DNA of 64,000 nucleotides, taken from positions 30,948 through 94,947 of the forward strand of contig JAQBNL010000069.1 in assembly GCA_028288585.1 (NCBI GenBank), in the 5' to 3' direction. A program made the position numbers and the translations under genes. Position 1 is the first letter of the stretch. Every line of letters begins with the position of its first letter. The stretch comes from Chitinophagaceae bacterium (GTDB lineage: Bacteria > Bacteroidota > Bacteroidia > Chitinophagales > Chitinophagaceae). The notes under the pieces were generated by a model that was not told the DNA's origin, searched no databases, and was given only the letters and a program-made list of their open reading frames with translations. Below, in pieces: positions 9,238 through 17,182 of this stretch.

Positions 9238-10140
9238 TTGAAAGGTAATCTTGTGAAATTTTTATCGCTCATTTTTATTTTATTATTATTTCATTGTGCC
9301 GCATTCAGCCGTATGGCAGTTGATTCGATAAAATATAATTATAATAGCGAGGCTTATTATAAAAAAACCGGGATAAATATTTATATCATTTCAAAAGATA
9401 AATATTTTAATTTCACCAGTCGCATTATTGTTTGGCAAACCAAGCTGGTAGCATTGTTTCATAGCAAAAAAATGAAGGTGATATTTGCCACCTCCACTGC
9501 CGATGCCGGGGAAAAAATAGCAGCATTAGTACAGAAACATAATTATACTATCAATAATTTATGGTTTGATTCTCACGGAAAATATAGGAAAGGCTATTCA
9601 TCCTTTATGATAGGAGTTGATGAATATTATTATAAAAATATATCGGATACCAATCATATCTCCTCTCTCAAAAAAATTGCCTCCTATTGTAACAGTCATA
9701 CTAACATTGGTTTGGGTTCATGTTTTGCGGCCGCAGATTATACTTTTCCTGTTTTAAGAAACGGGACTTACGAAAACATGCATGGCGACTCATTACTAAG
9801 AGGCATGGGAAATATTTTTAAGGAGAGTACTGTTTATGCCTGCAAAAGCTGGGTGATGGCAAAGCCCTGGATATTGGGTAGCAAAAATGCTTTAGCAGGT
9901 TACCCGTTGGACAGGCAATATAAGGATACCATTTTTTTACCTGTATGGAACCGTATGGGCACATGGGATAAGTATTCTGCCACTTCTCATGAAATAGAAA
10001 CTATTAATACTGTTTACCTGACAAACAATGGTGAAATTTTAGTGCAGGATAAATCATACCTCGCTCAAAAAAAAGCGCAAAGAAAACTGGCAAGAAATTT
10101 AAAAAAATTAAGGCCTGATCTTTATGACCTGTCAATGTAA
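9238..10140 (+). CDS. Secreted protein with caspase-fold-like His-Gly and Ser-Cys motifs
   Basis: A 300-residue protein I do not recognise by name. The frame opens at a TTG (9238); a GTG at 9253 would give a cleaner signal peptide. A hydrophobic leader is followed by a mature protein with 'LWFDSHGKY' (His113-Gly114) and 'NIGLGSCFAA' (Cys162). A hydrophobic strand ending in His-Gly and a later hydrophobic strand ending in x-Cys is the arrangement of clan CD cysteine peptidases (caspases, gingipain-like, DUF4347). The C-terminal 40 residues are very basic. Peptidase activity is inference. It diverges from HMG-CoA lyase with 59 bp between. Confidence 0.6.
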   Translation: MKGNLVKFLSLIFILLLFHCAAFSRMAVDSIKYNYNSEAYYKKTGINIYIISKDKYFNFTSRIIVWQTKLVALFHSKKMKVIFATSTADAGEKIAALVQKHNYTINNLWFDSHGKYRKGYSSFMIGVDEYYYKNISDTNHISSLKKIASYCNSHTNIGLGSCFAAADYTFPVLRNGTYENMHGDSLLRGMGNIFKESTVYACKSWVMAKPWILGSKNALAGYPLDRQYKDTIFLPVWNRMGTWDKYSATSHEIETINTVYLTNNGEILVQDKSYLAQKKAQRKLARNLKKLRPDLYDLSM

Positions 10141-10308
10141 CACTGCATTTTCTTTTATACAAAGTTTTTACCAGTGAAATAAAAACTGCTGAATGGTTTT
10201 TCGATCCATTTACTACACTATATTTTTAAACAAGCCAGTGGCATGAACAAATAATAATTTAATCTTTTCTAAAAAAAGCTTATTTTACTTTTATAAAACT
10301 GCTGTGAG

Positions 10309-11358
10309 ATGACTTTTCGAAAAGCCATAGCATCTGACAATGGGCAATTGCTTGCTCTTACCAACGCCACACCTATGCAGGGAACAATATCCATCTGTAT
10401 AAAAAGAGAGCCCGACTTTTTCGCATTACTTAATAAGAAGGGGAAGCCTTACGTAATTGTTGCTGAAGAGGATAGCAAAATCATAGGATGTGTTTCAATA
10501 GTAAAGGAAGAAATGATTTTATTAAATAATCCGCAAGTGTTTTATTATTTGTGCGATCTTAAAGTTCATCCTCATCATCGAAATAAAAAAATCGCAACAA
10601 AGCTGTGCCACGAAATGCACAATTATTTACTAGATAATGACGCAGACTGGATGTTAAGCCTGGCGGCTAAAGGCAACAACAAAGTAATGCCAATAATGCA
10701 AGGTAAGTCCGGTATAGACGGATCTCAATCCTTGGGGACATTTATAATGTACCAATTACTCCCTAAAAAAAATATTAGCCTGAGTAAAAAATATCGAATA
10801 GCAGTATATGATAATGTGCCTGCTATAATAAACTTGTATAATGAATATAATAGCAAGTACGTTCTTCACCCTGTAATATCTGAAGAAAGCCTAAAAGATT
10901 GCAGGCATATAGTAGCATTTGCAAATGATAAAATAGTTGCTGCAATAAGTTTATACGATCCTGTATATTTTAAACAAAATGTTGTTATCGCATTACCGTG
11001 GTACCTGAATATTACAACAAAACTAATGAGGCTGATGAAGCCGGTGTTCAAATTTCCTCCTATACCCCATACAGGTGAGGCTATTAAAATTTTATATGCA
11101 AAGGCTTATGCTTTTTTAACCGGATACGAGGATGCATTTATTGAACTTATCCGGTATGCCAGGATGCATGCATATCAAAATAAATACACTTTTTTTTCTA
11201 TAACATTTCATGAAGCAGATAAATTAAAAGAACTTATAAAAAATATGCCGTCATTTACATTTAGATCGCATGAGTTTATAGGCAGTTTAAAAAACAATAC
11301 AGGTGTATTAAATAAAATAAAAGAAGGTAATGTGATCGAGGATTTTTCATTAGTATGA
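10309..11358 (+). CDS. GNAT-family N-acyltransferase, first gene of lipid/aldehyde operon
   Basis: A 349-residue protein whose first 150 residues form a GNAT fold: 'FYYLCDLKVHPHHRNKKIATKL' region (about residues 82-103) contains strand beta4 and the acyl-CoA-binding R/Q-x-x-G/A loop in the form HHRNKKIA. The second half repeats the general alpha/beta character and may be a second, degenerate acyltransferase domain. It ends 25 bp before the ADO-like gene, so it appears to lead the operon that runs to 15727. Its acyl donor and acceptor are unknown; given the neighbours, a fatty acyl or amine acceptor connected with lipid tailoring is possible. Confidence 0.8.
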   Translation: MTFRKAIASDNGQLLALTNATPMQGTISICIKREPDFFALLNKKGKPYVIVAEEDSKIIGCVSIVKEEMILLNNPQVFYYLCDLKVHPHHRNKKIATKLCHEMHNYLLDNDADWMLSLAAKGNNKVMPIMQGKSGIDGSQSLGTFIMYQLLPKKNISLSKKYRIAVYDNVPAIINLYNEYNSKYVLHPVISEESLKDCRHIVAFANDKIVAAISLYDPVYFKQNVVIALPWYLNITTKLMRLMKPVFKFPPIPHTGEAIKILYAKAYAFLTGYEDAFIELIRYARMHAYQNKYTFFSITFHEADKLKELIKNMPSFTFRSHEFIGSLKNNTGVLNKIKEGNVIEDFSLV

Positions 11359-11383
11359 ATTTTATCACCATAAAACTACTATT

Positions 11384-12127
11384 ATGAACACAACAACTCT
11401 CACTCCGGAAAAAACTGAAATTTACTGGGATGTAGTAACAGACATGCTTTCGCAAGCCATTACAGGCGAGCTGGTAGGCATGTCGAACTTTGCGACCTTA
11501 ACAGGAACCATTGATGATGTGCATGAAAAAATGGAATGTGCAGAGCATGCCAATTGTGAACGTGGCCACGCCGAAGGATTTATACATTTGGCAAAAAAAT
11601 ACAAGCTGCCTGTAAACATTAATATGGATGGCTATTACTGGAAAAATGTTAGAGAATGTTTTTTACGATGGGCAAATAAGCCTGATTTTATCGGTTGCAT
11701 AATCATCCAGGAAGTAATTCTGGAATGCTTTGCTGTATCCATGTATAAAGATGTTGGTAATGCATTAGAAGACCATGAGATAGGACAGCTATTTTTATGC
11801 ATTTCAAAAGAAGAAGAAGAGCATATAGAACATTCCATTGATATTTTACAAGCCGAACTTGATAAAGATTACGCAGGGTTTATACAAAAAGTGGAAGACA
11901 TTCATAATGATTGTATGACGATACTCGCTGAGTGGTCGGCAACAGTTGATCTAAAAGGACATTGTGGTGTATGCAGGGGTGAGTGTATGAAAAACTCTTT
12001 GTATGCCGCAGGAATGGATATTAAATCCCTGCGTGGCAATGCAATTAATTTATATTTAAAAACACTTGACAGGATAGGCATACCAGGTACAAAAAGTTTA
12101 CAATGGATAGCGAATCTTCCAATGTAG
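11384..12127 (+). CDS. Ferritin-like di-iron protein similar to aldehyde deformylating oxygenase
   Basis: A 247-residue protein similar to cyanobacterial aldehyde deformylating oxygenase (ADO), which converts Cn fatty aldehydes to Cn-1 alkanes. All six expected di-iron ligands are present with almost identical numbering: Glu29, Glu59-x-x-His62, Glu114 (in 'ILECFAV', like 'IIECFAI' of ADO) and Glu144-x-x-His147. Unlike ADO from memory of its sequence, it has an insertion before the last helices with Cys194-x2-Cys197-x3-Cys201. It overlaps the AAR-like gene by 25 bp, in the ADO-then-AAR order known from Synechococcus. Function as an alkane producer is inference; another aldehyde- or acyl-oxidising role is possible. 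Confidence 0.8.
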   Translation: MNTTTLTPEKTEIYWDVVTDMLSQAITGELVGMSNFATLTGTIDDVHEKMECAEHANCERGHAEGFIHLAKKYKLPVNINMDGYYWKNVRECFLRWANKPDFIGCIIIQEVILECFAVSMYKDVGNALEDHEIGQLFLCISKEEEEHIEHSIDILQAELDKDYAGFIQKVEDIHNDCMTILAEWSATVDLKGHCGVCRGECMKNSLYAAGMDIKSLRGNAINLYLKTLDRIGIPGTKSLQWIANLPM

Positions 12128-13182
12128 CATTTGCACTTATCGGCCACCAGGATTCATGGCAAAAGATCAGCGGTTTTGTTAATCTTCTTCGGAATACTTC
12201 GCAGGAAGCTGAAATAGAAAAACAGAAGATAGCAGAAGTATATTCCTATTTTCCGCCCTGTGCAATATTTGATATTGACGTAAGATCAATAACAGGTATA
12301 ACAGCAAAGGGGAAATACATCGAGACATTTATTTCTCCGGATGAACTTACGCTAAAACATTGGAAAAATAATATCTCTAAGGTAAAGCAAGCTGCTGATT
12401 GCGCCTCAAATTTACAAGCAGGGATTGCAACACTTGGAGGATTTACATCAATTGTTCTGGAAGGAAGGGTTGATATGCTGAACGGAAATTCAAAGACTTG
12501 TTTTACTACCGGTAATACTTTAACTGCAGCATTTATTGTAAAAGCAATTGAAAAAGCTTGCAAACATTTTAATAAAGAATTAAAAGATCAAAACATTTTA
12601 ATTATCGGGTCAACAGGTGATATTGGCTCGGCATGTGTAAAATATTTTTCAGCAAAAGTAAATACACTGCTGCTTTGCGCAAGACAGCAAAATTTATTGT
12701 ATCAGCAGCAAAAAGAACTGTTAGAAAATAATATTTCTGCAAAAGAGTCAGCAGATGTTACAACACTTTTGCCGGAGGCTGATATAATTATTGCAATAGC
12801 AAGTTCTATAATTGAAAATTTTGATCCGGCATTATGCAAAAAAGATGTGATCATTTGCGATGCAGGTTATCCAAAAAACTTAATTGATAACCTTTCTGAA
12901 GATCTTAACGAACGGCTGTTTTGCGGAGGGATGGGAATTGTAAATGGTGGCTATGATTTTACGCCTTCCTTTCACCACCAATTGTACAATTTCCCTATTC
13001 CCAATATTGGCCATGGTTGCCTTCTTGAAGCCGTTGTGCTAAGTTTTGAAAATAAAAATATTGCATATTCAACCGGCAAAGGAAATATTTCACCGGAAAA
13101 GATTGAACAGATGTATGATATGGCACAAAAACACGGGATCAGAGAAGCTCCATTTTTTAATACTCTTAGAGTATGGGATTAA
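12103..13182 (+). CDS. Long-chain acyl-[ACP] reductase-like (AAR-like) protein
   Basis: A 359-residue protein that aligns by eye along its length with cyanobacterial acyl-ACP reductase, which reduces fatty acyl-ACP to aldehyde with NADPH. Landmarks shared with AAR: 'FALIGH' at the N-terminus, 'SITG' then 'GKYIET', 'TALGGF'-like 'ATLGGFTSI', 'FTTGNTLTA' (134-142), the nucleotide-binding 'GSTGDIGSA' (169-177), 'DAGYPKNL' (253-260), and the proposed catalytic Cys306 in 'CLLEAVVLSFE'. The ATG at 12103 lies within the end of the ADO-like gene, so translation is probably coupled. Conservation of the Cys suggests a working thioester reductase. Confidence 0.85.
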   Translation: MDSESSNVAFALIGHQDSWQKISGFVNLLRNTSQEAEIEKQKIAEVYSYFPPCAIFDIDVRSITGITAKGKYIETFISPDELTLKHWKNNISKVKQAADCASNLQAGIATLGGFTSIVLEGRVDMLNGNSKTCFTTGNTLTAAFIVKAIEKACKHFNKELKDQNILIIGSTGDIGSACVKYFSAKVNTLLLCARQQNLLYQQQKELLENNISAKESADVTTLLPEADIIIAIASSIIENFDPALCKKDVIICDAGYPKNLIDNLSEDLNERLFCGGMGIVNGGYDFTPSFHHQLYNFPIPNIGHGCLLEAVVLSFENKNIAYSTGKGNISPEKIEQMYDMAQKHGIREAPFFNTLRVWD

Positions 13183-13191
13183 ATTAAACTT

Positions 13192-14304
13192 ATGAAAAGT
13201 AAAATCAATGACCAGGTGCCTCTATCAACGCTGATCTTTACGCTTAATTGGGAAGATCCTGAAAGTGATGTAAGGGCAATAGATATGAAAGAAGGACAAA
13301 CATTAATGACCATCACTTCAGGTGGCTGTAATACCTTAAATTTTTTACTTCATGCTCCTGAAAAAATATATGCTGTTGATATTAACCCGGCCCAAACATG
13401 CGTAATGGATTTTAAAATAGCAGCCATAAAAAATCTTGATCATCATGAATTTATTTCTTTGCTTGGACTGATAAAATGTGACAAGCGTTTGGAGTTATTT
13501 TCAAGAATACAACATGATCTTTCAGAAGAGTCTAAATTATTTTGGAATGCCAATAGTAAGCTGGTAAAAAAAGGAATTCTTTTCAATGGAAAATTTGAAA
13601 GGTTTGTAAAGCTTGCCGGTAAAATGCTAAACTTTATACAAGGGAGGAAAAAAGTTGAAAAATTTTTCTCCTTAGAAACCCTTATTGAACAAAGAGATTT
13701 TTATAATAAAAGATGGAATAATAAAAGTTGGAAATTGATATTTACTGTAATGTTCAACAAAAAACGGTTGGCAAAGAAAGGATTGGTAGCAGAATATTTT
13801 CATTTTGATGATGGAGCACAAACCTTTTCTGAAAGCTTTTACAACAGGGCATCAAAAGTATTATGTGATATACCTGTAAAAAGTAATTACTTTTTATCAG
13901 CATACTTTACCGGAAAGTATAATAGTGAAAACGAGGTCCCCCTATATCTTAAGGCCGAAAATTACGAAAAGATAAAACGAAATATAAACAAGATAGAAGT
14001 GATAACTGCTGACACAAAATATTGGCTGGAAAAAATGCCTTGTTCCTGCATAGACGGCTTCTGCCTTTCCAATATCTGTGAGCTAATGAGTGAAGAAGAT
14101 ACTAAAAAACTTTTTACAGAAGTGGCTCGTACTGCGAAGCCCGGTGCCAAAATATGTTTCAGGAATTTAATGATACCAAGAGAAATTCCTGAAGAACTAC
14201 AAAACATTATAAGTAAAAATAAATGCGTAAGCGAAAACCTCCTGGCAACTGACAGGTCGTTTGTGTATTCAAAGGTTGCAGCATATGATGTTATTAAAAA
14301 ATAA
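13192..14304 (+). CDS. BtaA-like SAM:lipid 3-amino-3-carboxypropyl transferase (DUF3419)
   Basis: A 370-residue DUF3419 protein. BtaA of this family moves the aminocarboxypropyl group of SAM onto diacylglycerol, the first step in betaine-lipid synthesis. 'LNWEDPESDV' and 'TITSGGCNTLNFL' (about residues 18-60) match BtaA's 'WEDPEVD' and SAM-binding 'SGGCN' motifs, followed by 'AVDINPAQ'. 'PVKSNYFLSAYFTGKY' and 'PYLQ/PLYLK' type segments are also present. The partner N-methyltransferase BtaB is not beside it or anywhere in this window. It starts 9 bp after the AAR-like gene, clearly in the same operon, so its acceptor could be a lipid made or altered by its neighbours. Confidence 0.82.
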   Translation: MKSKINDQVPLSTLIFTLNWEDPESDVRAIDMKEGQTLMTITSGGCNTLNFLLHAPEKIYAVDINPAQTCVMDFKIAAIKNLDHHEFISLLGLIKCDKRLELFSRIQHDLSEESKLFWNANSKLVKKGILFNGKFERFVKLAGKMLNFIQGRKKVEKFFSLETLIEQRDFYNKRWNNKSWKLIFTVMFNKKRLAKKGLVAEYFHFDDGAQTFSESFYNRASKVLCDIPVKSNYFLSAYFTGKYNSENEVPLYLKAENYEKIKRNINKIEVITADTKYWLEKMPCSCIDGFCLSNICELMSEEDTKKLFTEVARTAKPGAKICFRNLMIPREIPEELQNIISKNKCVSENLLATDRSFVYSKVAAYDVIKK

Positions 14305-14330
14305 TTGTAAAAGATCATAAACAAATAAAT

Positions 14331-14780
14331 ATGAAAACTTTATTTGATCCTGCCATCAACCAGGAAATTCTTGACCGGGTTGAAAGATTAACGCCTTCCT
14401 CAAAACCGGTGTGGGGTAAAATGAGCGTAGAAAAAATGTTGGCACATTTATACCTTGCGTTGCAGGTAAATTTTGGAGAATTAAAATTAAACAAGAGTTT
14501 ACTGGGTATATTCTTTCGCGGTATATCGAGAAGAATTTTATTGGGCGAAAAGCCATTTCCAAAGCATTTGCCTGCTGACAAAAAAATATTGCCGAAAGAA
14601 GTGGCCGTCTTTTCTATAGAAAAAGCAAAAGTAGAGCAGATAATTAAAAGATATATTGAATCAGTAGAATCAGGTCTCTCAAAAAATTCGCATAATATTT
14701 TGGGAAAGATTTCTCCACAGGAATCTTCTTTCATTTCTTATAAACATCTTGATCATCACTTAAGGCAGTTTGGAGTTTAG
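14331..14780 (+). CDS. DUF1569 (DinB-like fold) protein
   Basis: A 149-residue DUF1569 protein. It opens with 'LFDPAINQEILDRVERL', and carries 'WGKMSVEKMLAHLYLALQ', the family's four-helix-bundle signature with a His in the second helix, and ends 'LDHHLRQFGV'. DUF1569 belongs to the DinB-like superfamily of putative metal-dependent thiol transferases, but no function is established. It sits 26 bp after the BtaA-like gene and 23 bp before the desaturase gene, so it is within the operon. Confidence 0.8.
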   Translation: MKTLFDPAINQEILDRVERLTPSSKPVWGKMSVEKMLAHLYLALQVNFGELKLNKSLLGIFFRGISRRILLGEKPFPKHLPADKKILPKEVAVFSIEKAKVEQIIKRYIESVESGLSKNSHNILGKISPQESSFISYKHLDHHLRQFGV

Positions 14781-14803
14781 TAATACAAATATTATTATAA
14801 AAT

Positions 14804-15727
14804 ATGGAAGTATTAACTACAAATAAAAAATTTACAATTCCCAATGCTATAAATATTATAGCTGTAATAATATTATCTTTTTTATATTTTATCCTGCTCA
14901 TAACAGCTTCCAAACAACAGCATTGGTATTGGATGATAGGGATTTCCATTTTATTCGGAATAATAATGATACCGGTTTATACGCTTATACATGAAGCTGA
15001 GCATAATATCATAAATTCCAACCTGTTTATAAACAACCTTTTGGGAGGATGGTTATGTTGCTTGTTTATAGCTCCCTTTAGTTTTTTTAAGCATTGTCAT
15101 TTGCGTCATCATAAAAAAAACAGGACAGATCTTGAGATGTGGGATCTGTATTATGAACACCAGGATAAATGGAAAAAATATGGTAAACTTTATTTTGTTT
15201 CTATCGGCTTTGGATACCTGAGTGTTGTTTTATCTGTCATACTTTTTTCTTTTGCCCCCAAATTAATTTATTCAGACTTTTTTACAAAGCAAACAGAAGC
15301 TGCCGGGTTTTTGCAAGGAAGTAACACCATAAAAAAAATAAGGGTGTTTAAAATAGAAAGTATACTGGTAATTATTTTCCATGTTGTATGTTTTTATATT
15401 TTTAAATACAACTGGACAGCCTGGGTTAGTTGTTATTTAATTCATGGATTTATCTGGTCGTCTCAAAATTATGTGAATCATGCTTTTAGCCCCAGGGATA
15501 TTATTAATGGAGCTCATAACCTTAAAGTACCCACCTGGCTAAAATTAATATATCTTAATTTTAATCTCCACCTTGCTCATCATCAAAATCCCAAAATACC
15601 CTGGATACATTTGCCCGATTTTATTAAAGATGAAAATCATAAAATAAGTTTTTTTAAAAACTATATAAGGCTTTGGAAAGGCCCCATAATCACAACTGAA
15701 CCTGATCCATCAAAAGATATAGAATAG
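14804..15727 (+). CDS. Integral-membrane fatty acid desaturase / hydroxylase
   Basis: A 307-residue membrane di-iron enzyme of the fatty acid desaturase superfamily. The histidine boxes are visible: His63-x-x-x-His67 ('HEAEH'), His97/His99 with His102-His103 in 'HCHLRHH', and a late 'HLAHH' near residue 255. Helices at about 13-34, 42-62, 76-95 and others fit the family topology. It is the last gene of the operon and ends 22 bp before the convergent P450. Substrates in this superfamily include acyl-lipids, carotenoids and sterols; the operon context favours an acyl chain. Carotenoid ketolase/hydroxylase activity cannot be excluded. Confidence 0.82.
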   Translation: MEVLTTNKKFTIPNAINIIAVIILSFLYFILLITASKQQHWYWMIGISILFGIIMIPVYTLIHEAEHNIINSNLFINNLLGGWLCCLFIAPFSFFKHCHLRHHKKNRTDLEMWDLYYEHQDKWKKYGKLYFVSIGFGYLSVVLSVILFSFAPKLIYSDFFTKQTEAAGFLQGSNTIKKIRVFKIESILVIIFHVVCFYIFKYNWTAWVSCYLIHGFIWSSQNYVNHAFSPRDIINGAHNLKVPTWLKLIYLNFNLHLAHHQNPKIPWIHLPDFIKDENHKISFFKNYIRLWKGPIITTEPDPSKDIE

Positions 15728-15749
15728 ATATTATTTCTTTTCATCGAAC

Positions 15750-17129
15750 TTATTTGATTTCTTTTATAATAAGATATATCCCACCTCTTGCACGCAAAGT
15801 AATATTCGGCTCTACCTTTGGCACGTACCCCGCCGGCACATCAAATTCAAAATGCCTGCACAGGCGGCTTACTACTATTTGCATAACCATTGTTGCAAAA
15901 TTATTCCCTAAACAAAGTCTTGGTCCACCTCCAAAAGGAAGATAAACATATGGAGGCCTTTTTAGCAGTTGATCTGCAGTAAAATGTTCGGGATTAAAAT
16001 CATCCGGTGTATCCCAGTACCCCGGATGATGATGCATACCAATGATATTAATTAAAACATTTGATGAACCGGTAATTTTTATTCCATTTATTTCATCATT
16101 AATAAGAGGCTTACGAACAATTGCCCAAATTGGCGGATAACAGCGCAATGCTTCCTGTACAACCTGTTTTGTATATACAAGTTGGGGCATATCGTCAAGA
16201 GAAGGAAATCTATCACATAAATTTTTTACCTGTTCTTCTTTTACTGATTGATTAATTTTTTTTTCTTTAGCTAAATGATACATTATCCAGCTTAATGTTT
16301 GTGCAGTTGTTTCATGCCCTGCCATAAACATTGTAGTTACTTCATCACGCAATTGTTTACCAGACATACCATCCTTAATATCTTCGTCGTAATAATTTAT
16401 AAGCATATCAAGCAGGTCTCCCTGCAAAGAGCAAGAAGATTTATTAATCTCTTTCTTTCTTCGTTCAATGATGCCATAGATAATATCATCAAAAATTTTA
16501 CAGTTGTTCTTAAATTTCTTATTAGCTTTTGTTGGCCAATTCGCGGGGATCTTAATAATACTTTTCATCCATGAAGAAGCATATATAGCCAACTCTTCCA
16601 AGGCATAAACCATTGTATCCATTTCTTCGGTAAGCGCCGTGCTAAACATTGCACGGCTAATAATAGAAATAGTTAGTTGCAGAAATTCATGTCCAATATT
16701 TATTTCAGATCCTGGTTGTATGTTTTTTAATTTGCTAATAAACAAAGTAGTTTCATCATTTATAATATCTACCATGTGCGGCAGCCTTTGCTTATGAAAA
16801 GCCGGCTGCATGATGCGGCGTTGTCGCACCCATAATTCCCCATTGCTTGTAGACAATCCTTCACCGAGAAACATCCCTAACAATTTCGTAGCGCCGGGTT
16901 TAAAATATACTTTATGATTTTGAAGCAGAACATGCCTGATATATTCAGGATGCTGAAGAACGAAATACTTTTTACCGAAAAAATTTGTGGTTACTATCGA
17001 ACCGTAATCTCTCGCAATTGTTTTTAAAAAATCTACCGGATCTTTTAAAGCCTGGCGGGTATTACCTAAGAAAAATTTTCTTTTTAATGTTTCAGGTTCC
17101 CGGTAAGATGTTGCAAAGGAACTGTTCAT
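15750..17129 (-). CDS. Cytochrome P450
   Basis: A 459-residue soluble P450 (no N-terminal anchor). The I-helix oxygen-binding motif is 'AGHETTAQ', the K-helix is 'EALRCYPP' (E-x-x-R), and the heme loop is 'PFGGGPRLCLGN' with Cys406 as the iron ligand. The sequence style (PRLCLGNNFA, 'PPIWAIVRKP') resembles the CYP4/CYP102-like bacterial group that often hydroxylates fatty acyl chains. Its stop codon lies 22 bp from that of the desaturase, transcribed towards it, so it is not part of the same transcript but may belong to the same pathway. Redox partners are not nearby. Confidence 0.93.
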   Translation of the reverse strand: MNSSFATSYREPETLKRKFFLGNTRQALKDPVDFLKTIARDYGSIVTTNFFGKKYFVLQHPEYIRHVLLQNHKVYFKPGATKLLGMFLGEGLSTSNGELWVRQRRIMQPAFHKQRLPHMVDIINDETTLFISKLKNIQPGSEINIGHEFLQLTISIISRAMFSTALTEEMDTMVYALEELAIYASSWMKSIIKIPANWPTKANKKFKNNCKIFDDIIYGIIERRKKEINKSSCSLQGDLLDMLINYYDEDIKDGMSGKQLRDEVTTMFMAGHETTAQTLSWIMYHLAKEKKINQSVKEEQVKNLCDRFPSLDDMPQLVYTKQVVQEALRCYPPIWAIVRKPLINDEINGIKITGSSNVLINIIGMHHHPGYWDTPDDFNPEHFTADQLLKRPPYVYLPFGGGPRLCLGNNFATMVMQIVVSRLCRHFEFDVPAGYVPKVEPNITLRARGGIYLIIKEIK

Positions 17130-17182
17130 AAAACAGAATTAGTCAGAAAGCTACAACAAATAAGAAAGTGAAAGATAAAACC

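Noticed and set aside
11384..12127. Reading the ferritin-like protein as a MiaE paralogue
   Set aside because: Ligand spacing and the 'ILECFAV' helix match ADO much better than MiaE, and the neighbour is AAR-like.
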